Of a stretch of 64,000 bases of DNA, positions 1-15,100 are shown piece after piece. This DNA comes from Poecilobothrus nobilitatus (Eukaryota; Arthropoda; Insecta; Diptera; Dolichopodidae). The translations under genes and the position numbers were made by a program. Within the stretch, counting starts at the first letter, position 1; each line of letters begins with the position of its first letter. The DNA is taken from assembly GCA_947095535.1 (NCBI GenBank), contig OX352773.1, positions 88,012,670-88,076,669 of the forward strand, in the 5' to 3' direction. The notes below the pieces were generated by a model. It saw nothing but the letters and a program-made list of their open reading frames with translations, was not told where the DNA came from and ran no database searches.

Positions 1-2714
1 AAGTACATACAATATTATTTCTTTTTTTGCTACAAAAATGTTGCTTTTTTTTTTTAACTTTTTTATTTATTCAATTGATAGCTTAATATATCTTATTTTA
101 GCAATTTAGCTTAACGAAAGACTATACGTATATATAAGACATTCCAAGTAGAACAAATTTTTTAGTATAGAAAATAAAAATAACGCTGTGTCCCAAATAG
201 TCGCGACATCTATGCATATGAAATTTATTCAACTTTTATTTTATACTAAATTCGTTTTTTTTTTAATTTTAAATATAAATGTCTTTCATTCTTTTCTTTG
301 ATATACAATTTAACCTTGAAAAAAAAAGTTTTTTAAATAAAATAAATTGGTACAGTACATTGCAACTTCCTATTGCTATATAAGGATAGATAATAATTTT
401 AATACGGTAATATAATGTAGGTTTTTGTAAATAATTTAGATTAGATTCTTAGTTATAAATAAATTTTTTTCATTCTAAATATTACAATTTAACAATTTTT
501 AAAATACAAAGAAAAAATTAGTTACCTGTATGCTGTGCTAAATGTGTTATAAATCGAATAAACGAGAATGGATGTTAATAATATAATGTTTACATTTACA
601 ATACGCTACGTTGTCAGATTTATTGTATAGTTTTTATTTTTCAAACAAAATGCATTTTTTTCTAGATTAAGGAAAAATATGCATGAGATTTCTTGAGATA
701 TATAGTCTTTGGCTTAACCTAAGAAAAGAAAAAGTTTACAAATACTTACAATAACGGTTTAAGTGTCTAACTTTGAATTAATTAACATTGAAAAATATAT
801 GTAAGTACATATGTATTTCAATTATGTTAATTTATTCAGTTACTATGTACATATGTATATCATAATAATTTTATTTTTTTGTTTTTGTTTTAATTACACA
901 ATATGCAATTCGATTCATTTTTTTAGGTTTTCAATCATTGTAAAAGTTAAAAAAAAAACAAATGATATGTCTATAAATATAAACTTAACTTAACTATCCC
1001 AACTTGTTCTTACTTAAATTACCTTAACCTATATTCTTAATCAATGCTTAACCTAACCTAAATTATTAATTTACAAACATGTTTTAGTATATTTTTTATG
1101 AAGTACCTAACCACCAATAAGACTGTTTAATAGAAGTATCCTTAAAAGGAATGCTCATGTCATATATTAAAAATTCTCCGTTTACGTTACCCGCGTTGTA
1201 TTCAATGGTTTTGCATGTAGCCCCTCACTGTAGTGGTATAGTTGTCGGACATGATTTTGGTTTAAAATATAACCATTCATATCTAAAAAATAAAGTGCTC
1301 AGGGGCAATATAATAATAATACCTATATGTATTATTAATAAAATAATAATTTTATCTGAATAATAAATAATATTAAAAAAATTAAATATTTTTTATCTAC
1401 ATAATTTAAAAATATTTCCAAATTTTTATTTTCGGTGCACTGAATAACGCACATAATATCATTCCTACATCCATACATAAAAAACCAATACTATTGATCT
1501 GTTTACAAAATTAGCTCTGGTCATAACCTATAATATTGTTTTAAAATATAAAATTATATAAAATTCGGCATATTTGTAAATATTTAATAACGAAAACTAG
1601 TAATGAAAATTGTTAAAAATGGGCATTTTTCCGAAAAAAAAAACAAACTAATAGAACACAAAAAAATTTTTAAAATGAAATTTTACTTTCATTTGTTTGA
1701 ATGTATGCAATAATCAATTTCAAGGGTTCCATGTCATCACATGTCATGGCCTTCCATTATTGTTGGCTCTGCTCTGGTTGGTGTCTGACACAAATAGTAA
1801 GTTTGTAAGCATTTGGGTATATTGTTACAGCAATATAAATATGCTGACACATGTTGCTGCACCTACCAATAGGTGCACAAAAAAAAAATGTGACAAAATT
1901 TTGTTCGTAATGTAATGCGACTTTGGTTATATCAAATGTTATCATTATATAAGTACTTAAGTAAGTAGTTACATACATACATATATAATCTTTGCTGTAA
2001 CCTCGAAGTTTTGAAATCAAATAGTACCTAAAATCTCTAAAATATCTAAAACAATGTCTTGTACGATAATACCCCAATCTTTTTAATAAACAAGCTGTAA
2101 AATATTTTGAAAATAAAAACTTAAGAATTTTTATTATAAACTCCATATCAATACTACTTCTGATACTACAAAGTACGAAAATATGGACCTTCGTCTTAAA
2201 GTAACTGAGTTTATTCATTCTAAATTCCAGCAGGGCAGCATGATAAAAAGTTTTAATTTTATAATCGTCTTTTGATAATTAGTGCTGGGTCACTATAATA
2301 TTTTCGTCGAAAACTAGTTTAGTAGCTTAATCTATTTGTAACGACTGCTACTTTATTTGCTGCTGAAATTTAACTTTTATCTATCGTAACACATAAGTAG
2401 ATATCTTGCCGCCTTCTTTATGGCTCACACAATCGGGGCTAAAGTTGAAATTCTTTTCTTGTTATCCAATATTTAACAAAAACGACTTTTTTTCGAAATT
2501 TTTATTTTTAGTTGGTGTTACTGATTTAGACAAATGTTTAGCAACATTTTAATTTTTCTTGAAACTGTTATATATTTTTTTTTTCTTTATAACTTTTCGG
2601 TTCTGACTTTTGTTTGACAGTATTCTTCATAACAATTAACACATCATTAAAATTTGAAAGAAAAGTTTTTTTCAAGCTGTAATTTTTAAATTATTATTCA
2701 AAATATTTCTAAGG
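1..2714. other. Upstream intergenic region, no recognised gene
   Basis: AT-rich sequence upstream of the AP-3 beta gene. Two stretches (about 1130-1270 and 1690-1920) are less AT-biased than the rest and hold short open frames on both strands, but none resembles a known protein and none shows a convincing codon pattern. The promoter of the AP-3 beta gene should lie in the last few hundred bases; I see no distinctive TATA or initiator element that I would commit to. Confidence 0.5.
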
Positions 2715-5700
2715 ATGCAACCAATTAATTCTTTTAATTTGGATCGTTCTGGTGTTGGAACAAGTTTAGAATTAGATTATGGTTCAGATCCAGCTTCTGG
2801 TGGTTTTTTTAGTGCCGATTATAAAAAACATGAAGATTTGAAACAAATGTTAGACAGTAATAAGGATAGTCTCAAATTAGAGGCAATGAAACGCATAATT
2901 AGTATGGTTGCAAAGGGCCGTGATGCATCTGAACTATTTCCAGCTGTTGTTAAAAATGTAGTTTCAAAAAATATTGAAGTTAAAAAATTGGTATATGTTT
3001 TTTTGATGCGTTATGCAGAAGAACAACAAGATTTGGCTTTATTATCTATAAGTACATTTCAAAGGGCTCTAAAAGATCCAAATCAACTTATTCGGGCAAG
3101 TGCATTGCGTGTTCTATCAAGTATTCGAGTTTCAATTATTGTTCCTATTGTAATGCTAGCAATACGAGAATCTGCTTCTGATATGAGTCCGTATGTTAGG
3201 AAAACGGCAGCTCATGCTATTCCGAAATTATATTCATTAGATCTCGAACAAAAGGATGAACTGGTTGTCATTATTGATAGGCTTTTAGGTGATAGAACAA
3301 CACTTGTTGTTGGATCAGCTGTAATGGCTTTCGATGAAGTTTGTCCAGAACGTGTGGATTTAATACATAAGAATTTTCGAAAGCTATGTAATCTTTTAGT
3401 GGATGTAGATGAATGGGGTCAAGTTATTATTATAAACATGTTAACCAGATATGCCAGAACACAATTTGCAAATCCAAATTTAGAGGTATGTAATTTAGAT
3501 AGTTTTTGGTTTTTTTTTAAGTTGGTAGTTTTTATTTTAATCTATTTTAGGAAATTCAAAGTGACGGAAAATTTTATTCAGATGCAACATCTGATAGTGA
3601 TTCTATAGATTCTGGATTGTTAGAAAAAACAATGGCTAAATCTAGTTCTAAATATGTTTTGGATATGGATCATAAGTTACTTTTACGTCAAACAAAACCT
3701 TTGCTACAAAGCAGAAATGCGGCAGTTGTTATGGCTGTATCTCAATTGTTTCATCATGTAGCACCAAGAAATGAAGTTAGTTTGATAGCAAAAGCACTAA
3801 TACGTCATCTCCGCAGCTATAAAGAAATTCAAAGTGTTGTTTTAACATGTGTTGCATCACTAACTATAACAAGAAAGTATATATTTGAACCGCATTTAAA
3901 ATCGTTTTTTGTTCGTAATAGTGATCCAACTCATATAAAACTCTTAAAACTAGAAATTTTAACCAATTTAGCAACAGAAGTTACTATATCCATCATTCTT
4001 CGTGAATTTCAAACTTATATTGCAAATAGTGATAATTATTTTGTAGCTGCTACAATTCAAGCAATTGGAAGATGTGCTTCAACTATTGAAGAAATAAGTG
4101 AAACTTGTTTAAATGGCTTGATTCATTTATTATCAAGTAAAAATGGTATGTATGTTTTATTTTAATGTTATGATATCAATATTCTTTTCCTTTATTTGTA
4201 TAATCTTTAGAACACGTCGTTGCTGAGAGTGTTGTTGTTATAAAGAGACTATTGCAATCCAAAACTGCTGACAATTCAGATGTAATATCACAAATGGCAA
4301 AGTTATTAAATTTCATAACCATTCCGGCAGCACGAGCTTCAATTCTTTGGCTTATTGGAGAATATACAGAAAAAATTCCTAAAATAGCTCCTGACGTGTT
4401 GAGAAAATTAGCTAAAACTTTTACTGAAGAAGTGAGTACATACTTTGTATTAATGTTATTATTTAATAGAAAATACTCTATAACTATTATTTTTTTATTT
4501 TATAAAATTTTAGGAAAACATTGTGAAAATGCAAATACTTAACTTAACTCTAAAATTATATTTAACAAACCCTAAAAATGAGTTGCTTTATCAATACATC
4601 TTTAATTTAGCCCGATATGATCAGAATTATGATATTCGGGATCGAGCTAGATTATTAAAATTTTTCATTTATCCTGATAAAGAAAATTCTGTAATAGCAA
4701 CGAAGGCGAAAACTATTTTCTTATCTTCCAAACCTTATCCTACAGCGCAGAGTAAACACAGTGAACGAGATCAATATCAATTGGGATCTTTGTCACACTA
4801 TATGAATGTTAGAGCTCTTGGCTATAATGATCTTCCAGATTTTCCTGAAATTCCACCAGATACATCAGTTAGAAATGTAGCTGAGCCTACCAGAGTGCAG
4901 AACAGTTTTAATAGTGCAACTGACAGTAAAATAAAATTCTCACAACATGGAAATGGTATATTATTCTCTTTAATATTGGAAACGTCTTCTGATTCAAATA
5001 CAGAGAGTAGTTCAGAAGAAGAAAGTGTTGATGAGGAAGATGAAAATAGTGAAAATCTGCAATCAGTCGGGGAGAAGAATTCCAAAAAAATAAAAAATAT
5101 TGAATCTGCTGATAGTGATGTTAATGTGTCAGATGTGGAAGAAGGTGATGATACAGAAAGTAGTAGCGACGATAGTTCTGATGAATCATCTTCAGAAGAC
5201 TCTAGTTCATCAAGTGAAGAAGAGGATGATGATGAAGACGATGATGTTGCTGAAGATAAAAATGTTGTTGGTCAAGTAAATGATGTAAAATTTTCCAAAA
5301 ATAAAACCGAAAATAAATCTAAAAAAGTTGAAAAGAAAGCAATTCAGCGAAAAGATATAAGTAATTTAGATTTACTTTTAAATTTAGAAAATGTTGAACC
5401 TTACGGTGGAGGAAAAATTATGACACCAACTCATGATAATCTGAAGGAAACAGGTAAATTGTTTTAAATTTTGTCATTTTGTTTCTTTTTAACTTCCTTT
5501 TAATTTTTTAGGTTCAAAATCAACAGTTCAAGGCCATCAGTCACCTAAAATTGATTTAGTCAGCTCCAGTTTTTCACAATTTCAAAACAAAGAACTATTA
5601 AATAAAGTTTCTGGACAAGGTCTTGAAGTTCTTTATCGTTATTTAAGAACACCTCATTTATGTTCCAACATGGTATCGATAGAACTCACATTTAAAAATC

Positions 5701-6287
5701 ATTCATACATAGAAATAATGAATATACATATGGGAAAAACAAAAATTCCAGTTGATAGTTCTATTAGTGAATTTTCTCAAATTGAGATTTTACAATCAAT
5801 GGAAACTAGCAAAGGAATTCTTGGTATAAATTTTAACGACTCAACACATGATATTGAATTTGAAATAGTTTTTAATCAAACTGTTAAATGTTCCATAACA
5901 TTTAAACCACGTGTTGGTGAATTAATTAGATCTGTTCAAATATCAGAAAAATATTTTAAAAATGAACGTCTTAAATTACGTGGTATGACTGAACATCAAT
6001 TTACAATTAAACATGCTAAAGGAGAATTAATAGAAGTTAAAAAGAATATTTATGAAGTTGTTAATGTAAGCAGTGTTCAATTGTTAAATGAAAGTAAAGA
6101 AATTCTTTTTGCTGGACAAACAATATCAAATAAACATTTAGTTTTAATAAGTATCGAGTTTATAGAACAAAAAGATAATTCTAAAAATGTTATTGTTACG
6201 GTAAATTGTGAAAATGTGGTATTAGGATCACTTTTATTAAATGAAATCAGGAAGAATTGTTGTTTAGAACAATATTTTACGAAATAA
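2715..6287 (+). CDS. rb: AP-3 complex subunit beta (ruby / AP3B1 orthologue), 5 exons, complete
   Basis: Large beta subunit of the AP-3 adaptor, which sorts cargo from endosome or trans-Golgi to lysosome-related organelles; ruby mutants in Drosophila lack normal eye pigment granules. Exons 2715-3485, 3551-4145, 4211-4431, 4514-5453 and 5512-6287 join in phase at GT-AG introns of 58-82 nt and give 1100 residues, close to the family's usual length. Residues about 35-600 are the HEAT-like adaptin trunk (motifs such as [14 protein letters not shown] and [16 protein letters not shown]). Residues about 686-778 form the Ser/Asp/Glu-rich hinge typical of AP-3 beta, and the remainder matches the AP-3 beta C-terminal domain ([19 protein letters not shown]). 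The start follows an A-rich context and precedes the conserved trunk. AATAAA signals lie at 6297 and 6413. No breaks are seen. Confidence 0.95.
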
Positions 6288-6910
6288 TCTCCAAAAAATA
6301 AAAATTATACTAAAACAATGAAAACTTAAACTTATTAGATTAGAAGATTAAAATATAAGACTTACCATAAGAATATGCAAAATGTTATAAATCTTGTAAT
6401 ATTAAAAACTTAAATAAATTATTTAAAAAAAAATGTTTTATTTTCACAAAAATATTTATAAAAAAACATTCGATTCGATTCTTTTCTCTTTTTGAATGTA
6501 AGCGAAAACCGAATTATTGTTTGTAAGTTTCGATGTAAGATGTAGGTTAGGCAAAAAATTTACGATGGTTTATTTCAAGAACTAACTAATCTACAATAAA
6601 ACGATAATTATTGTGAGTCTCGGTTGGATGTTTTATTTTTCTTTTGTAGAAGATTCAAGAATTGCAGTGAAAATAAAGTTGCTAGCAATAATTAAATGTT
6701 CGGCAACATTTTCTTTTTTGACATTTTTGTTTTCAAACTTCAAAGGAAATAGAAATTGCAAATCGTAATTTTGTTAAGTTCTAAAAACTTTAAGTTTCTA
6801 TTTGTTTCTATTCTAGATGTTTAGAAAAACCGTGGTTTTCAATCATTTTTGTTTTAAATAATTTTAATAAATATTTAAAAATTAAATAAAGTAACATTAA
6901 TTAATATTAG
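6288..6910. other. Intergenic spacer between AP-3 beta and PP1-like genes
   Basis: About 0.6 kb holding the 3' UTR and two AATAAA motifs (6297, 6413) of the upstream gene and presumably the 5' UTR and promoter of the phosphatase. No other gene is visible. Confidence 0.6.
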
Positions 6911-9399
<2,489 letters not shown>

Positions 9400-12148
9400 A
9401 TTTAAGCATAAAGTTGATACTAAATTTGATTTTTAAATATTAAGAATTAATTTAAATTAACATTTAATTAATTGTTATTAATTTATTTTAAGATAATTAA
9501 TGGTCAATAAAAAAAAATGTAACAGTTATTTAAAAGATATAATATAAAAAGTGACTAATTATTTGAAGTTAATCAGTGAATAAATAAAGCATTAAAAGTA
9601 CTAAAAAATGTTTTTGTAAAACTTTCTATCATAGTTGTTCGTACCAAATATGACAATGACAATTTATACATGGAAGTAGATTATTGAAAAAAATGGAAAA
9701 GGAAAAGTTAAAAATATGTCTTCATAATTATTATTAATTGAATTATATATAGTCCTTGACTTCAAATGAATCTATTATATATCTAAAAGAATCATAAAAA
9801 GCAATTTATATTTTAAATGATTAAACATACTTTAAATTTATATACATAAACATATGAATATGATGTTTCGATTGCCGTCCATACAGGGCGGACCAGGTTT
9901 TAAAACAGGTCCGCGGACTTGATAAGTTGTATCATGTATGGGCAAGTTGTAAAACCATTTTGATGATTGGAAAGTTGGTTGGATGAATATCAAAAAATTT
10001 TGATTTTTGTAGGCGGAGTCTTTGGTTTGTAGTTGAGTTGTATCGTGTATGGGCAAGTTGTACAACTTAATGTCATTTTAACATTGAGATTTTTTTGATT
10101 TGAGAAAATAATAAAAATAAGTACATAATTACAATGGTTGAAAGATAGGTTGGATAAGTGTGTGGTATGGTTCTAAAACCTGCCCGCGTACCAAGTTTAC
10201 AACCTAATCCGTCGTATATGGGTAGCATAGATTTCAACATATTTTAATGATTAACAAAAAAGAAAAACAATATTTCATAATCGTTCAGAAAATTGCAAAT
10301 TGATACGTCAATCGAGTTGCGAAAGGCATTACGTTTATTATAGAATGATTGACCATATGATTTTTGAAGCTTAAGAATATTGTAATTTCATCAAAAGACT
10401 TTTGCAATAATCTCCAATAATCTATATTATTTTATAATATAATGAATTAATTCTTTCCTTTTTTTTTATAAAATTTATAGGAATAGAAGTATAGAACATA
10501 ATATCTCATTGCAACTTTAAATTAATTTTTTAAATTTACTTTTTCTATTTTATTCGTATTAAATATAAAATTCCTTTTAAAGAAATTAAAATTTTTGTCT
10601 TGCATTTACGATTTTTTTTATTTAACGCGCATGCATATAAAACATTCTTTTTTTGACAGGACTAAAAAAAAAAGTATTATTATTTATAATTTTTGTAATT
10701 TTTGCATTTTTGGAAAAAATTTGCAAATATTATTGTTTCAACTAATAAACTAATATTATTATTTTAATATATTATATAAAATTTAATACTTTTTAAACTT
10801 AATTTGAAATATAAACTAATGTTTAATTTGAAAACAAAAAACAAAAACTATAAAAGCTTTAACTAAATAAAAATTTTATAAAAAAAAAAGTTTCAAATAG
10901 TTTCTAATAATATAAAAACAAAATTACAAGTGCGTTTAATAAATTTATTAGGTTCCTTTAAATGTATTAATAGTAAATATTAGTTCTTCTAGTTTAATAG
11001 TTGGTAATTAAAAATGGTAATTAAGAGAAAAGTTTATTATTAGAAAATTTTTAATAAAATTTATCTTGAAACATTTAAATAATTCAATAAATCTTGGAAA
11101 AAAAAGGAAAATAATTTTTAAGAAGGATTAATTTAATAAATTGGTTTTAAATTTGATATTTTAGGAATTATAATTATTAATTAGTTATTGCATAATATTA
11201 AATAGTTCGATTCCCCCAATTCTATTTCAATAAAGAATTGTATACTTTTAGGATGATAAAACATTTATTGAAAGAAAACCAATAGCTTTTTTTTTTTTGT
11301 TTTTATGTTGTTAAATAAAAGAAAAGTTGTATTTTTTTAATTGTTTTGTTTGCAATTAAATAATTAATACACATTAAAATATTAATAAGTAAAAAACTTC
11401 TTATGTTTATAGATTTGATTCACTGTAAATTTTAATACTTTCAACTTTATTTTAAGTTATTTATAAAAGTTGTAAAACGTTAAAGTTTAATTATTTGCGA
11501 TATATTTATAGAAGAAGCTATGTGTATATGATTGTGAATTAGATATTTATGGATTTATTATGTTTTTTAAACGATTAATATGTATGACACGCTTGTTATT
11601 GAAAAGTTTTTTTTTTTTGTTTTTTTAAACTGTTAATTCAAAAGTTGCATTTAATTTTCAATGAACTAAAAAATTTTATATTAAATAAATTGAATTGTTT
11701 ACCCAGTTATATTAAAATTATAGATAGAGCAAGTTGAAGAAAATTTAGTTATTTAATTCTGTTTAAATCTTAATATAAAAAAAAATAAATAAATTATTGT
11801 TTAAATATGTTTTTATTAATTTTATTTATAAAGAAAAAAATTAGAATAGCAGTCATTTAATAAAACATTGATGGTATTAAAAATACCATTAGTTAAAATT
11901 TAATTCCGTCTTTAGAATAATGAAATATTTTAAAAAAATTACATAAAGTTAACCATAAAAATTCCTTATAAAACTTTCTTTTTACAAAAATTTTTTATGT
12001 AAGTGCATTTAATAAATAAAATCAAAAAAAAATTTTAATAACCTGTAAAAATGTTATAACATTTTATAATAAAAAATGTTTTATTTAAATATAAAAATTT
12101 AATTATAAATAAATAAACAACAATAACAAAATAAAATATCAGTTTTAA
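9400..12148. other. Intergenic region between PP1-like and CNG genes
   Basis: 2.7 kb of AT-rich DNA. Apart from the GC-richer degenerate repeats at 9.89-10.23 kb, I see only homopolymer runs. The last few hundred bases should carry the CNG promoter and 5' UTR. Confidence 0.5.
9888..10230. repeat. Degenerate tandem repeat with TATGGGCAAGTTGTA motif
   Basis: Three diverged units are recognisable by a GC-richer core. GTATGGGCAAGTTGTA occurs near 9935 and 10045, and TATGGGTAGCAT near 10216. Each follows a CCGCG- or GGCGG-containing segment (CAGGTCCGCGGACTT, GTAGGCGGAGTC, CCTGCCCGCGTACC). A second shared piece, TTGGAAAGTTGGTTGGAT, recurs as TTGAAAGATAGGTTGGAT. This may be a decayed mobile element; no terminal repeats were found. 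Confidence 0.5.
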
Positions 12149-15100
12149 ATGATGGAAAGTATAGAATGTAATAATTTAGTAGAAAGTAAAAAACTTGAAC
12201 ATATGGATAGTATTATTGAATGTTCATCATCAATATCACCGTCACCGCTTTCAATACGATCACAAACATCATCACAAAATATTGTTGTTGAATCAATGCA
12301 AGAGAAACAAGGATCATCAATTAAAAAAATACAAAAAAATTTAATTAAATCTAATGTTCAAAATTTATCATCATCACCTTCATTGACAACGACACCAATA
12401 TCGACACCTCCACCGCCGCCACCTCGTAGATTAAAAACAAGTTCAGCTGAATCAAAAACAACAGAGACTACAATCAGTATTAAAAGTCGAATAGAATCAG
12501 AACCAGAACCGGAACCAAAACCAGAACCGGAACCAGAACCAGAACCGGAACCGGAACCAGAATCAGAACCGGAACCAAAACCAAAACCAGAAATATTAAA
12601 TGAACATAGTAACGATGAAAACGAAATTGTAAGGTATTTATATGTTATTACATAATTTTGTTCATATATGAGTTAAATTTTCTTTAATAGCTGATTTTTT
12701 TTTTATTTATACTTTATATAGTACACGTAATGTAATAGAATTAAAAACTCACTCTACATGGTAGTACATTATTGAGCCACTGAGTTAATTTAAAAAAATT
12801 CTATTATCATTCTTAAGTCATATTGTCTTAATGTAAAGAAAACCTCCCAATATTGTGTAAACCTTAAGTGTAAACCACTTACTTACCTTGTGTAAACTCT
12901 TAAGTGTAAACCAGTCTCATGAGTTTAATGAGTGGTGTTATTACTTACTAATTCCTATAGAATATACCTTTTTGACAAATTTGAATGGTGAAATTCTCCA
13001 ATAAAGTCACCAAGTCTCGAATAGGCCAAAAGGAAGGATAAGAGGAAAAGTAAGATACATTTCCCAATATTACTTTTTGCTTGTAAAAATGTGCTTAAAT
13101 ATGTGAAAAGATGTGTATATAAATTTCTTCTTGTTCTATAAAATCAGAGTTTCTGATGTTAATTTGTTTGCGTTACTTTTACTACTCTTTTCTTCTTCCA
13201 ACAACACCAGCTTTTGAGAAAAAGAAAATGATAGGAGTAAAACAAAAAATTAGCTTTCCATCTACTAACTACTCCCAACTACTCTCAACTATTTTCTTTT
13301 CATGTAAAAGGAACGCAAACATTATGACTTATGTGGCGTATTAGACAATTTTATCATGACTTTTTATAGTTCTAAATAGTTCCTTTGACTATCTCATATT
13401 CTGAAGATTTAAGTTCGGTGGGCCTGCCAGTTGTATATTATACGAATAAAAAAAATTAAAATATTTTATTAATTTTACTAAATATTTTTTTTTTGAAATT
13501 TTTTAGTCTGACACAAGAACAACAATTTATTCAAGAACGTGTTCAAAAATTAGTTAAACGATTCTCAGAACGTACAAAAAATGCAAGATTAAATTTAAAT
13601 TTACCAATTGCAACAAGTAGTGCTGAAAATTCACCATTTCGTCGTAAATTAAGTGGGGTATCACAAATATCAAAAGCAATTGCCGAAATTAATAAAGATG
13701 ATGATGATGTTGATGATGAAAAAAATGAAATAATATTAGTTGATAATTCAAATGTAAAAATTTTTGAAGCTGATAATCAAAATAATCGAAGATGTACAAA
13801 ATTATGTAATTTTTGTAACACGATTTCTGGGATATTAGATCCACAAGGAAAATTTTATATATCATGGTTATGTATAGTATCATTTTCATTTTTATATAAT
13901 GCATGGGTAATACCATTACGTTCATCATTTCCAACACAAACTGAAGAAAATTCAAATAGTTGGTTAATAGCTGATTTTTGTGCTGATTTAATATATGTAA
14001 TGGATGTTCTATTTGTTAAACATCGAGTTATGTATTTATTTGAAGGATTCTGGGTTAAAAATAAAAATTCAACAAGAAAAAATTATATGAGGAAATTACA
14101 ATTTAAAGTAAGTAGATATACTATTTTTGAAATTTAAGTTAAAATTAAAATAAATTTTTAAATAATTAATTTTAGCTTGATTTATTATCTTTAACTCCAT
14201 TGGATTTAATGTATATTAAATATGGCAGAGAAGCTGTTTATTTTCGATTTCCAAGATTATTAAAAATTCAAAGCTTTTGGGAATTTTTTAAACTATTGGA
14301 TAGACTTACATCGTCTCCTCACATTGTATGTAAAATAAAAAAAAAAAACTTTTATTAAATTTATAAATAATAAGCTTAGTGGTATAAAGCCTATTTCTCA
14401 TTTTGTATAAATTATTAATCATCTAAAATTTAAATCTTTTTTTTTTTGCAGTATTAAAATTGATTATTTAACAATTTTAATATTGTTTTTGTTTTAGACA
14501 TAAAAAAAATAGTTATTTACTATTTTACTTAACAAAATATTACACTATGGAATAATGTTTTTGAATGCTCATTCGAAAATAAAGTTTTTAAATTCTAAAT
14601 ATTGTTTTCCGTCCTGTAACTTTGTATTTTGTTAAACTATACAAATGCCTTTTTTAATAATCTATAAAAAAAAAAACATTAAATACTGACTAATTGGGAG
14701 ACCAATTCTAATTTATTATCCAATCCAAATACTTTTTAGGTTCGAATTTCAAAAACCTTGACATATATGCTTTATATGATTCATTTAACAGCTTGTTGTT
14801 ATTATTTGTATAGTAAATATCAAGGTAAACATTTATATAGGTATTTATCAAAAAAGGAATACATATTTTAATTTTTGTTACATTCTAAAGGATTGGGAAC
14901 AAACCGATGGGTTTTTAGTGGTAAAGGTCATCCATATGTACGATGTTTTGCATTTGCTACCAAAACTGCAACATCCATTGGTACAAAAAAAAATTTATAA
15001 TATATTTAATCGATACATTAATAGAATTTAACTAAATTATAGGTAAAAATCCTAAACCCAGCACTGAAGGTGAATATATGTTTATGACAGTTGCATGGTT

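Noticed and set aside
1014..1062. Short CCTAA runs resembling the insect telomere repeat TTAGG
   Set aside because: Only two adjacent units, within ordinary AT-rich sequence; chance is sufficient.
1757..2218. 153-codon open frame on the minus strand
   Set aside because: It is the longest unexplained frame near the left end, but the translation resembles no family I know, lacks a convincing codon pattern and overlaps another open frame on the plus strand.
12629..12630. Donor GTAAGG as the end of CNG exon 1
   Set aside because: It has the better consensus but leaves phase 0, while exon 2 needs two carried bases; the GT at 12634 restores the frame through NEIVSLTQEQQ.
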